The position numbers and the translations under genes are program-made. This document shows positions 1 to 9,513 of a stretch of DNA of 33,199 bases, one piece after another. The stretch's first letter is position 1. Each line of letters starts with the position of its first letter. The stretch is taken from assembly GCA_937858935.1 (NCBI GenBank), contig CALLZX010000010.1:1-33199 (forward strand), written 5' to 3'. Origin of the DNA: an uncultured Ignavibacteriales bacterium (GTDB lineage Bacteria > Bacteroidota > Ignavibacteria > Ignavibacteriales > Ignavibacteriaceae). The notes beneath the pieces are model-generated. The model ran no database searches, was not told the origin of the DNA, and was given only the letters and a program-made list of their open reading frames with translations.

Positions 1-404
1 TCATCATCGTTAAAACTTGGTTTAAGCAATACTTTGCTGAACAAATTTAATGAGCTTTCAAAATTTTCTGAAAGAGTTTGTAAACTTAAATTTATCAGGT
101 CGTTATCTGTTGATACATTAAAGCTTGAACCAAGCATATCAAACTCATCACTCAGCTGTAACGCATTCATTCCATCAGCGCCTTCATCCATAACGAGAGA
201 AGTTAGGTAGGATAACCCACTTTTATTTTCAGGATCATATTTACTTCCGGCATTTAACATTAGATTAAATCTTACTAACGGGAGTTTATCCTTATGAATA
301 AATATTACTCTTAGTCCGTTTTCCAATAAAAAATCATTCAGTTTTGGAAGATTAAAACTAATTTCTGAATTTACTTCGGGTTTGATTTTTCTATCAATCA
401 TCAT
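1..404 (-). CDS. M16 family peptidase, non-catalytic partner (partial)
   Basis: This reading frame runs open off the left window edge and begins with tandem ATG codons (MMIDRKIKPEV). About 134 residues are visible. It looks like an N-terminal M16 (insulinase/pitrilysin) domain, with a LENGLRVIFIHKDKLPLV strand and a RFNLMLNAGSKYDPENKSGLSYL segment. Where an active M16 protease carries the zinc motif HxxEH, this protein has YLTSLVMDEGADG, so no zinc-binding histidines are present. That is typical of the inactive subunit of two-gene M16 pairs (established for heterodimeric M16B enzymes). Its start overlaps the stop of the upstream catalytic M16 gene in an ATGA arrangement, implying translational coupling and probably a heterodimer. 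The C-terminal part, and hence total length, is unseen. Confidence 0.85.
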   Translation of the reverse strand, partial: MMIDRKIKPEVNSEISFNLPKLNDFLLENGLRVIFIHKDKLPLVRFNLMLNAGSKYDPENKSGLSYLTSLVMDEGADGMNALQLSDEFDMLGSSFNVSTDNDLINLSLQTLSENFESSLNLFSKVLLKPSFNDD

Positions 405-1669
405 AATGTTTCCTTTGGAGTGATGCGAAGTTCTACAAATGGCTTGGTTAGATAATTTTGAACTGCACTTTTTAATGAAATTTTATTCACTTCATTGTAC
501 CGTTCAAGATCACGCTCAAAGGAATTTGGTTCATTCAAATGATAATTATAGTGATTAAGATAATCCGCGACTGTATCAAGATTCTGCATTGCAAATACAA
601 ACTGCGCTTTAATTCCGTTTTTAGATTTTTCTAATTCTTTATCACTAACATCTGCAGTTGCTATTGTATTTATCTCTTCCAGAATTATTTTCTTCAATTC
701 ATCAAGATTTGTTCCGGGGCGAGCAGTTGAGATTATCATAAACTGTCCGCCAAACTTTCCAGAATATTGAAATGCTGTCACATCCTGTGCAATCTGTAAA
801 TCAAAAACCAATTTCTTGTAAAGTCTGGAGTTCTTCGAACCTGTTAAAATATCTGCCGTAACTTCTAATGATGAATCATCTTCGCCAAAAATAAAATCTG
901 AATGCCATGCGAGATAAATTCTATCAAGCTGTACATTATCTTTATGCTCAACTAAGATATTTTTATTCAGAGTAAGTTTATTTGATTCAGGTTTATGATT
1001 TGATTCAAATGGTTCAATTAATCCAAAATACTTTTCTATTAATTGAACAGCATTTTCTTTTTCAAAATCTCCTGCTATAACAAGGCAGGCATTATTTGGA
1101 GAATAATATTTTTTGAAAAAGTTTTTCACATCCTCGAAAGTATAACTTTCTATATCCTTTAAGAATCCTATTGTTGACCAACTATAGGGATGACCTTCAG
1201 GATAAAGATTTGTATTAATAAGTTCCCAGGCTAATCCATAAGGCTGATTATCGTATCGCTCTAATCTTTCATTCTTAACAACATCTTTTTGATTATCCAG
1301 TTTTTCCTGAGTAAGAGCAGGTAAAAAATATCCCATTCTATCGGATTCAAGCCAGAGAGCAAGTTCTAAATAGTTAGATGGAAGTTTTTCATAATAATTT
1401 GTTTTATCTGTTGATGTAGAGCCGTTTAAGGTTCCACCTGCTTCTTGTATGTATCGAAAGTGCATTTCTTTAGGAACATTTTCTGATCCCTGGAACATCA
1501 TATGTTCAAATAAATGGGCCAGACCTGTTTTACCTTTTGTTTCATAAGCAGAACCAACTTTATACCAAATGTTTACCGAAACAAGTGGAATAGATTTGTC
1601 TTCATATAAAATGTATTCAAGTCCGTTTTTTAATTTGCCTGTTGTGCAATTAAGATTAAGATGATTCAA
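401..1669 (-). CDS. M16 family zinc metallopeptidase, catalytic subunit
   Basis: This is a processing-peptidase-like zinc protease of 422 residues, the usual size for a single M16B subunit. The inverted zinc motif HLFEH lies at residues 52-56 within GLAHLFEHMMFQGSENVP, and the downstream third ligand is in DVVKNERLERYDN near residue 132. The C-terminal M16 domain follows from about residue 190. No signal peptide is evident, so it may be cytoplasmic, although many bacterial homologues are periplasmic. The chosen start is TTG (TTGAATCATCTT), preceded by AGGAAG about eight bases upstream; no ATG fits better. The gene overlaps the downstream non-catalytic M16 gene by four bases, so the two form an operon. 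Substrate is unknown; peptide degradation is the family role. Confidence 0.93.
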   Translation of the reverse strand: MNHLNLNCTTGKLKNGLEYILYEDKSIPLVSVNIWYKVGSAYETKGKTGLAHLFEHMMFQGSENVPKEMHFRYIQEAGGTLNGSTSTDKTNYYEKLPSNYLELALWLESDRMGYFLPALTQEKLDNQKDVVKNERLERYDNQPYGLAWELINTNLYPEGHPYSWSTIGFLKDIESYTFEDVKNFFKKYYSPNNACLVIAGDFEKENAVQLIEKYFGLIEPFESNHKPESNKLTLNKNILVEHKDNVQLDRIYLAWHSDFIFGEDDSSLEVTADILTGSKNSRLYKKLVFDLQIAQDVTAFQYSGKFGGQFMIISTARPGTNLDELKKIILEEINTIATADVSDKELEKSKNGIKAQFVFAMQNLDTVADYLNHYNYHLNEPNSFERDLERYNEVNKISLKSAVQNYLTKPFVELRITPKETL

Positions 1670-1705
1670 ATTTTTTCTTCCTACTAATTCAAATGATTTC
1701 GTAAC

Positions 1706-1785
1706 TCAGTCCGCTAAGGCGGATTAGTCTGTGATAATTAAAATATCTGTATTCGCAGACTGATCCGCGGTGGCGGACTGCGATA
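1706..1785. repeat. Dispersed hairpin repeat, copy A
   Basis: An intergenic imperfect inverted repeat. One arm (1707-1731) is CAGTCCGC-TAAG-GCGGAT-T-AGTCTG and the other (about 1756-1780) is its near complement CAGACTG-ATCCGC-GGTG-GCGGACTG. Each arm contains its own mini-hairpin TCCGC/GCGGA. A related element lies at 8005-8082, sharing TTAGTCTGTGAT, then ATTCGCAGA, TGATCCGC, TGGCGGACTGC. It sits between the phosphodiesterase stop and the M16 start. Confidence 0.75.
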
Positions 1786-1796
1786 CATTCGTAAAA

Positions 1797-3020
1797 TTAC
1801 TTCAACAAAAACTCAATTCTCTCAAGTTTTCCATCAATATTATTGTTTGGAAAGATACGAAGTATTTTTGCAAGTAATGGATAAATATCAATGTTGTTTA
1901 ATGTGCCGCAAGTATAGCCTGTTTTAAAATCCGGACCAATTGCATAGAATAGTCCATGCATATCAATATTTGATGGATCATATCCATGGTTGCCTAGAGG
2001 AAATCTCTGTGAGTAGTTTTCAATATCCTTTCCGTCAAATAAACTATATCCAACATCGGCAATCAATATAATTTCTGCTACAAATGGATTGTCTTTATAA
2101 TGCAGATAATCCGGCAAGTCTTTTTTCCAATAAGTTTTATAATTTTTTTCAGAGTTTTTCAATGTTTGATAAACTATATTTTTCTCTGCTTCATATGGAT
2201 AAATGAACATCATTGTTCCTTTATCTGAAGATTTGAACTCAAAACCAGCTAGTAATCTATCAATATTAATTACTCTATCTGGACTCAACTCTGTCATTCC
2301 ATGATCAGACAACACAATTACATTGGTACTGTCTGTCAGATTTAGTTCTTTCAGACCCGAGAATAGTTTACCGATTAAACTATCCTGCATCGCAATAGAT
2401 TGATTTACTTCAATCGAATTTGGCCCATAATGATGACCCGAGGTATCTGTAGCATCAAAATAAACCATAATTAAATTGGGACGATCATCATAAGGAAGCT
2501 GTAACCATTCTAAAACACCATTTAATCTATCGTCATAAGGCGTAGTGTAAATAAATTTTTTAGAATATTCTGGTCTACGGTATTCAATATTTAATTCTGA
2601 GCCAGGCCAAAAATAACTTGCTGAAATAACACCCTGTCTTTTTGCTGTCTCCCAAATTGCCTCGCCTTTGTACCAAATTGCATTATCCTTAGCGGTGGAA
2701 TCGTATAAAGAATATTTTAGATTGTTAAAAGGATTAGTAAAACTATTTGCAATAATTCCATGGTTCTCAGGATACATTCCCGTTGCAATAGAATAATGGT
2801 TAGGAAATGTTTTTGATGGAAAGCATGGTTGCAGTGATAGGGCGTGAACTCCATTTTCTCTAATAAAATCAAGATTTGGAGTTAATCCACGGTCTGGATA
2901 ATCCCATCGAAAAGCATCAAATGAAATAAGTATTGTATAGTTTCGTTGCTGTCCTATTAGCTGGATAGAGAGCAGGAATAAAACCAGACTTAAAATTTTA
3001 ATTTTAGATAATTTTTTCAT
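1797..3020 (-). CDS. Secreted nucleotide pyrophosphatase/phosphodiesterase (alkaline phosphatase superfamily)
   Basis: This is a 407-residue ectonucleotide pyrophosphatase/phosphodiesterase-like enzyme that should cleave phosphodiester or pyrophosphate bonds outside the cytoplasm. A signal peptide (MKKLSKIKILSLVLFLLSIQ) precedes the domain. The two-zinc active site is visible: first metal Asp in TILISFDAFRWDY (D35), catalytic Thr in FPSKTFPNHYSIATG (T71), then YFDATDTSGHHYGP, LSDHGM, and GNHGYDP with the downstream DMHGLFYAIGP. These match the NPP family (PF01663) order. Start is ATG. It is followed on the same strand, after a 127-base gap with a hairpin repeat, by the M16 peptidase pair; no functional link is evident. 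Exact substrate (nucleotides, phospholipid head groups) cannot be read from sequence. Confidence 0.92.
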   Translation of the reverse strand: MKKLSKIKILSLVLFLLSIQLIGQQRNYTILISFDAFRWDYPDRGLTPNLDFIRENGVHALSLQPCFPSKTFPNHYSIATGMYPENHGIIANSFTNPFNNLKYSLYDSTAKDNAIWYKGEAIWETAKRQGVISASYFWPGSELNIEYRRPEYSKKFIYTTPYDDRLNGVLEWLQLPYDDRPNLIMVYFDATDTSGHHYGPNSIEVNQSIAMQDSLIGKLFSGLKELNLTDSTNVIVLSDHGMTELSPDRVINIDRLLAGFEFKSSDKGTMMFIYPYEAEKNIVYQTLKNSEKNYKTYWKKDLPDYLHYKDNPFVAEIILIADVGYSLFDGKDIENYSQRFPLGNHGYDPSNIDMHGLFYAIGPDFKTGYTCGTLNNIDIYPLLAKILRIFPNNNIDGKLERIEFLLK

Positions 3021-3288
3021 AATAACTTTTGTTTTTTCATTGTAAAAATGAACAAATAACAGCTAAAAACCTTTCAAATGGTACTAAAAATAAAATAAAA
3101 TTTAAAAGCAAGTATTTATGTAAGATTAACAAAATATTAATTTTTAAAAAAATCCAAAGTATACTTGCATAAAAAATTGTTTAACCTGATATTTCTTATA
3201 CATTTTATTGATTCTTTGCTATGCAGAAAAATTTTACTATTAAACTTATCTTAAATGCACTATCCCTTAATTATCTCAAGGAGAAACA

Positions 3289-4053
3289 ATGATTAATCGT
3301 TACACATTGCTATCGTTTTTCATGTTGCTACTTGTAACCTTTACGCTAATGCAATCTAATGTATTTGCTCAGGGTGTTACAACTGCAGCTATGAATGGTA
3401 TAGTAGTTGATTCGAAAGGTGACCCATTACCGGGCGCTAACATATTGGCAGTTCATACGCCATCAGGAACACAATATGGAACTACCTCACGCGTTGATGG
3501 AAAATATAATTTAAATGGTTTAAGAACCGGTGGTCCTTATAAGGTAACAGTATCTTTTGTTGGATATAAACCACAAGTTTTTGAAGGACAAAATCTTCAA
3601 CTAGGACAAAATGCTAAGTTAGATTACACTCTCTATGAAGAAGCAGTAGAACTTGGTGATGTTACTGTTGTTGGAGATAAAAATGCAGTTATATCCAGCA
3701 ATAGAACTGGTGCGGGACAAAACGTTACTGCAAAAGACATAGAACTATTACCAACAATTAACAGAAGTTTTCAGGATTTTGCTAAGCTATCGCCTCAGTC
3801 CTCTGGAAATTCTAGTTCAGTTGCAAGCAGAAACAACCGTTACAACAATATTCAAATTGATGGTACTCAATACAATGATGTATTTGGTCTTGGTGCTTCT
3901 GGTACACCCGGCGGACAATCAGGAACAACACCTATCAGTTTGGACGCTATCGATCAATTCCAGGTTGTAGTTGCTCCGTACGATGTTAAATACGGCGGTT
4001 TTACCGGTGGCGGGATTAAAACAATTATAAAAAGCGGCACTAAACAATTTTAA
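3289..4053 (+). pseudogene. TonB-dependent receptor, Oar-like, N-terminal part (ends at in-frame TAA)
   Basis: This is the N-terminal 254 residues of an outer-membrane TonB-dependent receptor, with ATG start and a clear AGGAG ribosome site. A signal peptide (MINRYTLLSFFMLLLVTFTLMQSNVFAQ) is followed by a carboxypeptidase-regulatory-like beta-sandwich (about residues 30-115, GIVVDSKGDPLPGANILAV and YKVTVSFVGYKPQ), then the plug domain (about 120-254, with NRYNNIQIDGTQYND and KYGGFTGGGIKTIIKSGT). The frame stops at TAA 4051-4053 just where plug passes into barrel. The same frame then stays open to 6432 and supplies the missing barrel, so the two pieces are one gene of about 1,047 codons. It may be a real nonsense lesion or a base-calling error. 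Confidence 0.9.
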
Positions 4054-6432
4054 AGTTCACCTTACCGGTTTCGGAGAAATGAAACATTTATTGGTAATTC
4101 AGGGTTCAAAGAAACCAATAAAGAATATCCCGATTTTAAGGAATATCAATATGGTTTTAGAGTTGGCGGACCGATAATTAAAGATAAATTATTCTTCTTT
4201 GTTAACGGTGAAATGACAGAAAGAGATTTACCATTAAGCAACATCTCCTTAGTTACTGGTGCAGATACATTAAAAACACTATCTGATAGATTTGCTCAAA
4301 TCTTAAAAGATAAAGGAATGGATGCCGGTTCAAAGGATGCATTTACAACTGAACAACCAAGTCAAAAATTCTTTATCAGATTTGATCTTAACCAGTCTGA
4401 AAATCATAAAATAACATTACGTCACAATTATGTTCATGCATATCGTGATATTCTTGATGGACGTTCAGCTAATAACCAAGTATCCTTTAGCACATTAGCT
4501 TATAGAATTAGAAATATAACTAATTCAACAGTATTACAGATTAATAGTACAAATAATGAAAACATGTCAAATGAATTTATTCTTGGATTTACTTCTATAC
4601 GAGATAGAAGAGCTGGAATAAGTACATTAACACCTGAAGTAAGAGTACTAGAAACTGCAGGTACTTTAATAGCTGGTCCTGATAGATTCTCATCGGCCAA
4701 CGAATTGGATCAGGATATTTTAGAGTTGACAGATAACTTTTCAATCTATGCCGGTGACCACGTAATTACTCTTGGTACACATAATGAATTTTTCTCATTT
4801 AGAAATGTATTCATTCGATCTTTCTATGGATATTATGAATTTCCAACACTTGCTAGATTAGAAAGTGAAGCTCCAAGCTATTTCGAAAGAGCTTATGCAA
4901 GAAGTGGTGATAGCCCAGATAATAAGCCAGCAGCTCAATTCAGTGTTAACCAGTTAGGTTTTTATCTTCAGGATGAATGGACAATAATGCCAACATTTAA
5001 GTTAAACCTTGGTGTTAGAGTCGACATTCCATTCTTACCAACAGAACCGGGAGTTAATGACTCGGTTTCTAAGTACTTCCCTGGTTACTCTACTGGTGAT
5101 GTACCAAGTGGTAATCTAATGTTCTCACCAAGACTTGGTTTTAACTGGGATCTATTTGGAACAAAATCCACTCAGATTCGTGGCGGCGTTGGTATCTTTA
5201 CAGGTAGAGTTCCTTATGTATGGATGTCAAACAATTATGGCAACACGGGATTGTTGACTGCACAGATCAATCAAGCAACAGGTGGCAACGTTGGTTTCTC
5301 AGTTGATCCATATGATCAACCTGGTGTTGGTGATCCTGGAACAGGTGCTCCTACTTTAAGATCAGAAATAAATTTGGTAGATCCTGAATTTAAATTCCCT
5401 CAAATCTTAAGAGCTAATTTAGGTGTTGATCAGGAATTACCTTGGGGAATGATTGGTACACTTGAATTGATGTATTCACAATCTATAAATGATTTGATTT
5501 ATGAAAAATTGAATATTGTTCCTTCAACTAATACCGTTGTTGATGATGGAAGACCTATTTATGGCGGCACAGACAGAAAGAACAACAATTTTAATGATGT
5601 TCTTATCTTAAAAAATACAGACGAAGGATACACTTATAACTTTACAGTACAGTTACAGAAAAACGCTTTATTAGGTTTATCTTTTAACACAGCCTATACA
5701 TACGGTGTAGCTAAAGATCAAAATAGTGTTCTTTCTTCTCAGGCATTATCACAGATCAGATTTAATCCTATTTCCGGAGATCCAAACACTCCTCCACTAA
5801 CAACCTCGAGTTTTGATCTTAGACATAGATTCTTTGCATCTGTTTCATATGGCATCGAATTCTTTGAAAATTCACCTACTACATTCTCATTCTATTATAA
5901 CTATCAATCAGGTCGTCCATACTCATATACAGTTAACGGTGATTTGAATAATGATGGTTTTAACGGCAATGATTTAATTTATATTCCTGGAAGCAATGAC
6001 GAAATACTATTAGGTGCAATTACAGGTGGTGCTTATGTTCCAAATGCACAAATGTATACTGATTTATTTGCGTTCATTGAGAATGATGAATACTTATCAG
6101 ATAATAAAGGTAGTATGTCTGAAAGAAATGGCGCACGTGCACCTTGGAATGATGTTCTTGATGTAAGAGTTGCTCAAGCATTCTCTACACCAATCGGACA
6201 ATTCCAATTATCATTAGACATCTTAAACTTTATGAATCTCATAAATAGTGAATGGGGCTGGTTCCAAACTACACCACAAGACACTTACAGTCTGCTTACT
6301 CTTCGTGGTAATGACCCTGCGACAGGAAGACCAGTATACTCATTTACAAAGCCAGCAACAAATACTGCTTATTCTCCTTTAGATCTTTCTTCACGCTGGC
6401 AGATGCAATTGGGATTGAGATATTCATTCTAA
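4054..6432 (+). pseudogene. TonB-dependent receptor, Oar-like, C-terminal barrel part (after in-frame TAA)
   Basis: This continues frame 1 of the preceding entry with no further stop. The first 53 codons after the TAA still read as receptor sequence (RRNETFIGNSGFK, then YGFRVGGPIIKDKLFFFVNGE), which rules out an independent gene starting at the first ATG, 4213. The remainder is the outer-membrane beta-barrel: repeated amphipathic strands such as NQLGFYLQDEWTIMPTFKLNLGVRVD and FSPRLGFNWDLFG, ending in the terminal aromatic strand signature LGLRYSF. If translated alone from 4213 (739 residues) it would lack a signal peptide and plug and should not reach the outer membrane. Substrate is unknown; Oar-like receptors are assigned to transport or surface functions by homology only. 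Confidence 0.9.
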
Positions 6433-6455
6433 TTAGCACGCATTGTTCTTAAATT

Positions 6456-6484
6456 AAAAGGCGATCTTCGGATCGCCTTTTTTT
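6456..6484 (+). terminator. Rho-independent terminator after TonB receptor
   Basis: The stem AAAAGGCGATC pairs around a TTCG tetraloop with GATCGCC followed by a run of seven T. It lies 24 bases after the receptor stop codon and closes that transcription unit. Confidence 0.92.
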
Positions 6485-6563
6485 ATTACTTAACATAAAT
6501 GAGTTTATCTCGATAATATTAATAAAGAATTTATTTGCTTTACAATTATTGTTGGAGAATAAA

Positions 6564-6923
6564 ATGAAATCATTTGAATCAGTAATACATAAAGGAAAAA
6601 GAATTTGTATTGTTGATATATCAAACTCACAACCGCAGGATGCTCTTACAGTTCTTATCGAAAGTCAAAATCAAATAAGTAAACTTATCTCTAAGACCGC
6701 ACTAATTATTACTGATGTTTCAAACACTGTTTATAATAAAGATAGCACTGCAGCCTTTAAAAAATTTGCATTACGCAATACTCATTATATTAAGGCTTCG
6801 GCAGTTGTCGGTGCTGATAGTATCCGAGCATTTTTATTAAAAGTGGTTGCAGCTTTAACTGGTCGGAATATCAAATCATTTAAAACTAGGGACGAAGCTT
6901 TAGATTGGTTAGCAACAAAGTAG
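6564..6923 (+). CDS. SpoIIAA-like (STAS/SEC14-type) small protein
   Basis: This is a 119-residue soluble protein. The start is ATG 6564, six bases after GGAGA; an in-frame TTG five codons earlier overlaps the ribosome site and is not preferred. The C-terminal half (AVVGADSIRAFLLKVVAALTGRNIKSFKTRDEALDWLAT) matches the pattern of the SpoIIAA-like family (PF11964): a hydrophobic beta-strand, then LTG, then a strand and the closing EALDWL helix. The family's biochemical role is poorly defined; some members bind lipids or act as STAS-like partners. It is monocistronic, flanked by terminators on both sides. Assignment is from pattern resemblance, with moderate certainty. Confidence 0.75.
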   Translation: MKSFESVIHKGKRICIVDISNSQPQDALTVLIESQNQISKLISKTALIITDVSNTVYNKDSTAAFKKFALRNTHYIKASAVVGADSIRAFLLKVVAALTGRNIKSFKTRDEALDWLATK

Positions 6924-6976
6924 TTATACAAATTAGTGTTCGAAGTAAATATTTCCGATTTATAATTTAAAACAGC

Positions 6977-7009
6977 AAACCCAGTTTCTTAATGAAACTG
7001 GGTTTGTTT
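6977..7009. terminator. Bidirectional terminator between convergent genes
   Basis: A perfect 12-bp stem AAACCCAGTTTC / GAAACTGGGTTT with loop TTAAT, followed by GTTT on the plus strand and a T-containing tract on the minus strand. It separates the convergent SpoIIAA-like gene and lepB. Confidence 0.88.
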
Positions 7010-7029
7010 AAGATGAATATCTACAATTT

Positions 7030-7974
7030 TTAATGCAATAATTTTAAAACTCTATCAGGTCTTATTGATCCTAAAAGTTTAAACAATTCTGAAAATGGAA
7101 TATCTCTATCCCAGGAAAATAAAGTAATAAAAGCTTCGCCAACAACCGCATCACGAGGAACTAATCCCCAAAATCGGCTGTCCAAACTATCATCTCTATT
7201 GTCACCCATCATAAAGTAATAATCTTTTTTGAACGTGTATGAAGAAACAGGAATTCCATTAACAACTACCGCATTACCATTTAGTTCAACAACCCGTTTT
7301 CCATACTCTCTATCTATAATTGTTCTCCATTGTTCAACATTATATAAGTTTAATGGAATTTTCATACCTTTTTTAGGGATGACCAAGGGACCATAATTGT
7401 CTTCATTCCATGCCATACCTTTAGGAAAAATTCTTGGTTCAACATAACCTTTTGGTGCGGGTCGCAGATAACTGCCGTATTGCCCTCGATAATATTTTAT
7501 AAAAGGCGGTTTCCAGAATTCTTTTCCGTTTACAAAGACTACTTTATCAACTATTTCTACTGTATCGCCAGGAGTACCAATACACCTTTTAACATAATTA
7601 ATATTTTTTTCTGTCGGCTCAAGCTGGTCGCGATCACCTGGATATTCAAATACAACAATGTCTTTAGCTTTAGGTTCTTTAAAAGCCGGAAGCGTAAAGA
7701 AGGGAAGAGCAACTTCTGTGAATGGAATATAACGAGGTGAGCTTGACCCATAAATAAATTTATTTACAAGAACAAAATCACCAACAAGAATTGTGTCTTC
7801 CATGGATCCAGTTGGTATGCGTGTATTTTGTATAATAAAGGTTATTATTAATAAAGCGGCTATTCCCGCAAAAGCTAACTGTTTAAAGAACTCTGCAATT
7901 TTACCGACGATTGTAGTTGGTTTAGGTTTTTCTTTTTTATTAAAAAAGTTTTTCAGTTTTTCCTGAAATGACAA
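7030..7974 (-). CDS. lepB: Signal peptidase I
   Basis: This inner-membrane serine protease removes signal peptides from exported proteins. It is 314 residues long with one N-terminal membrane segment (about residues 33-49, LAFAGIAALLIITFIIQ). The catalytic Ser is S57 in RIPTGSMEDTI and the general base Lys is K129 in NYVKRCIGTPGDTVEI. The conserved GDNRDDSLDSRFWGLVP box lies near the C-terminus, followed by AVVGEAF. The insert between the catalytic boxes (about residues 75-105) is longer than in minimal enzymes but common in Bacteroidota. The start is TTG 7974, preceded by AGGAG at an eight-base spacing; there is no competing ATG upstream. It lies downstream of gatB on the same strand, separated by a hairpin repeat. 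Confidence 0.96.
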   Translation of the reverse strand: MSFQEKLKNFFNKKEKPKPTTIVGKIAEFFKQLAFAGIAALLIITFIIQNTRIPTGSMEDTILVGDFVLVNKFIYGSSSPRYIPFTEVALPFFTLPAFKEPKAKDIVVFEYPGDRDQLEPTEKNINYVKRCIGTPGDTVEIVDKVVFVNGKEFWKPPFIKYYRGQYGSYLRPAPKGYVEPRIFPKGMAWNEDNYGPLVIPKKGMKIPLNLYNVEQWRTIIDREYGKRVVELNGNAVVVNGIPVSSYTFKKDYYFMMGDNRDDSLDSRFWGLVPRDAVVGEAFITLFSWDRDIPFSELFKLLGSIRPDRVLKLLH

Positions 7975-8004
7975 TGGACACTCCTACGTTAATTATTCTT
8001 GTAG

Positions 8005-8082
8005 CACAGACTTTAGTCTGTGATTTCCTTATACTTATTTTTTCATTCGCAGAATGATCCGCTTTGGCGGACTGCACTACGA
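8005..8082. repeat. Dispersed hairpin repeat, copy B
   Basis: This is related to the element at 1706-1785. It begins with the perfect hairpin CACAGACT-TT-AGTCTGTG (8005-8022) and ends with ATTCGCAGAATGATCCGC-TTTG-GCGGACTGC. Its right end overlaps the gatB stop codon at 8077-8079. Both copies lie between two minus-strand genes in the same orientation. Confidence 0.72.
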
Positions 8083-9513
8083 TGATAACATTTTTCTTAA
8101 AATCTCATTAACAAGTTTTGGATTAGCTTTACCCTTAGATTCTTTCATCACCTGTCCAACAAAAAATCCAAAAACTTTTTCTTTACCTGAACGATACTCT
8201 TCAACTTGTCCTTCATTCACATCAATAATCGTTTGAATTATTGCTTCAATTTCTGATGTATCTGAAATCTGAACAAGATTTTTTTCTTTTACTATTTGTT
8301 CTGGATCAGAATTATTTTCCAACATAATTGGAAAAACTTCTTTCGCAATCTTGCCGCTTATCGTTCCATCTTTAATAAGATTAATAAGCTTACCCAAATT
8401 TAACGGTGACACGGGGAAATCGGAAATATCAATTTTTTTATCATTTATCACCGCAAGCACATCGCCCGTTACCCAGTTGCTTGCGATTTTAAAGTCATCA
8501 GTAACTGAAATCACTTCTTCATAATAATTTGCCAGCGATTTAGTTTGCGTGAGGATTTCGGAATCATAAACAGGAAGTGAAAAGTCATTAACAAATCTCT
8601 GTAATTTAGCATCTGGCAGCTCAGGAAGAGATTTTCTTATTTCATTTTTGCATTCTTTATCAACAATTACCGGCAGCAGATCAGGATCAGGAAAATATCT
8701 ATAATCGTGGGCTTCCTCTTTACTTCTCATTGGATAGGCTTCGTTTGCATCTGCATCCCACAGCAATGTTTGCTGTATAATTCTTTCACCATCTTCTATC
8801 AATTCAATTTGTCTTTTTACTTCATAATCTATTGCACGTTCAACATTTCTAAACGAATTCATATTTTTTATTTCAGTTTTTACACCAAGTTCACTTTCAC
8901 CATTTAATCGAACAGAAATATTCGCATCACATCTTAAAGATCCTTCTTCCATATTCCCATCACAAATACCAAGATATTGCACTATCTGTTTAATCTTACT
9001 TAAATATAAATAAGCTTCTTCAGCCGTGCGAATATCAGGTTCGCTTACAATTTCCATAAGCGGAACTCCACATCTGTTCACGTCCACAAGTGTATCTGAA
9101 GATTGATCGTGAATGGATTTGCCAGCATCTTCTTCCATGTGGATTCTTGTAATCCCAATTTTTTTTGATGAACCATTTAGGGGTTTAATCTCGATAAATC
9201 CATTCTCACAGATTGGTTCTTCGTATTGAGAGATTTGATATCCTTTAGGAAGATCTGGATAGAAATAATTTTTTCTTGCAAAGATTGAATGTTCGTTTAT
9301 ACTGCAATTAGTTGCTAATCCCATCAGGGTGGTGTACTCTACAACTTTTTTGTTAAGTACAGGTAAAACTCCGGGATGTCCTAAACAAACAGGACAAGTA
9401 TTGCTGTTGGGATCATTACCAAACTTAGTTGAACATCCGCAAAAAATTTTTGAGTCTGTTAATAGCTGGGCGTGAACTTCTAAACCAATTACTGCTTCGT
9501 ATTTTGTATTCAT
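8077..9513 (-). CDS. gatB: Asp-tRNA(Asn)/Glu-tRNA(Gln) amidotransferase subunit B
   Basis: GatB is the kinase-like subunit of the GatCAB complex, which converts mischarged Glu-tRNA(Gln) or Asp-tRNA(Asn) to the amide form in the cytoplasm. The protein is 478 residues, the normal family length. The N-terminal signature [28 protein letters not shown] is present with the zinc cysteines (FCGC then [15 protein letters not shown]). The PYPR-like tRNA-recognition region and the RCDANISVR motif ([10 protein letters not shown]) follow, and the C-terminal YqeY-like tail domain spans about residues 330-478. Start is ATG. gatA and gatC are not in the window, so the complex is encoded at separate loci. The stop codon overlaps a dispersed repeat. 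Confidence 0.97.
   Translation of the reverse strand: MNTKYEAVIGLEVHAQLLTDSKIFCGCSTKFGNDPNSNTCPVCLGHPGVLPVLNKKVVEYTTLMGLATNCSINEHSIFARKNYFYPDLPKGYQISQYEEPICENGFIEIKPLNGSSKKIGITRIHMEEDAGKSIHDQSSDTLVDVNRCGVPLMEIVSEPDIRTAEEAYLYLSKIKQIVQYLGICDGNMEEGSLRCDANISVRLNGESELGVKTEIKNMNSFRNVERAIDYEVKRQIELIEDGERIIQQTLLWDADANEAYPMRSKEEAHDYRYFPDPDLLPVIVDKECKNEIRKSLPELPDAKLQRFVNDFSLPVYDSEILTQTKSLANYYEEVISVTDDFKIASNWVTGDVLAVINDKKIDISDFPVSPLNLGKLINLIKDGTISGKIAKEVFPIMLENNSDPEQIVKEKNLVQISDTSEIEAIIQTIIDVNEGQVEEYRSGKEKVFGFFVGQVMKESKGKANPKLVNEILRKMLSS

Noticed and set aside
6549-6563. TTG start five codons upstream of the SpoIIAA-like gene
   Set aside because: It overlaps the GGAGA ribosome site that serves ATG 6564.
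8054-8236. Plus-strand 60-codon frame across the gatB 3' end
   Set aside because: It is a shadow of gatB and the repeat, with no ribosome site.
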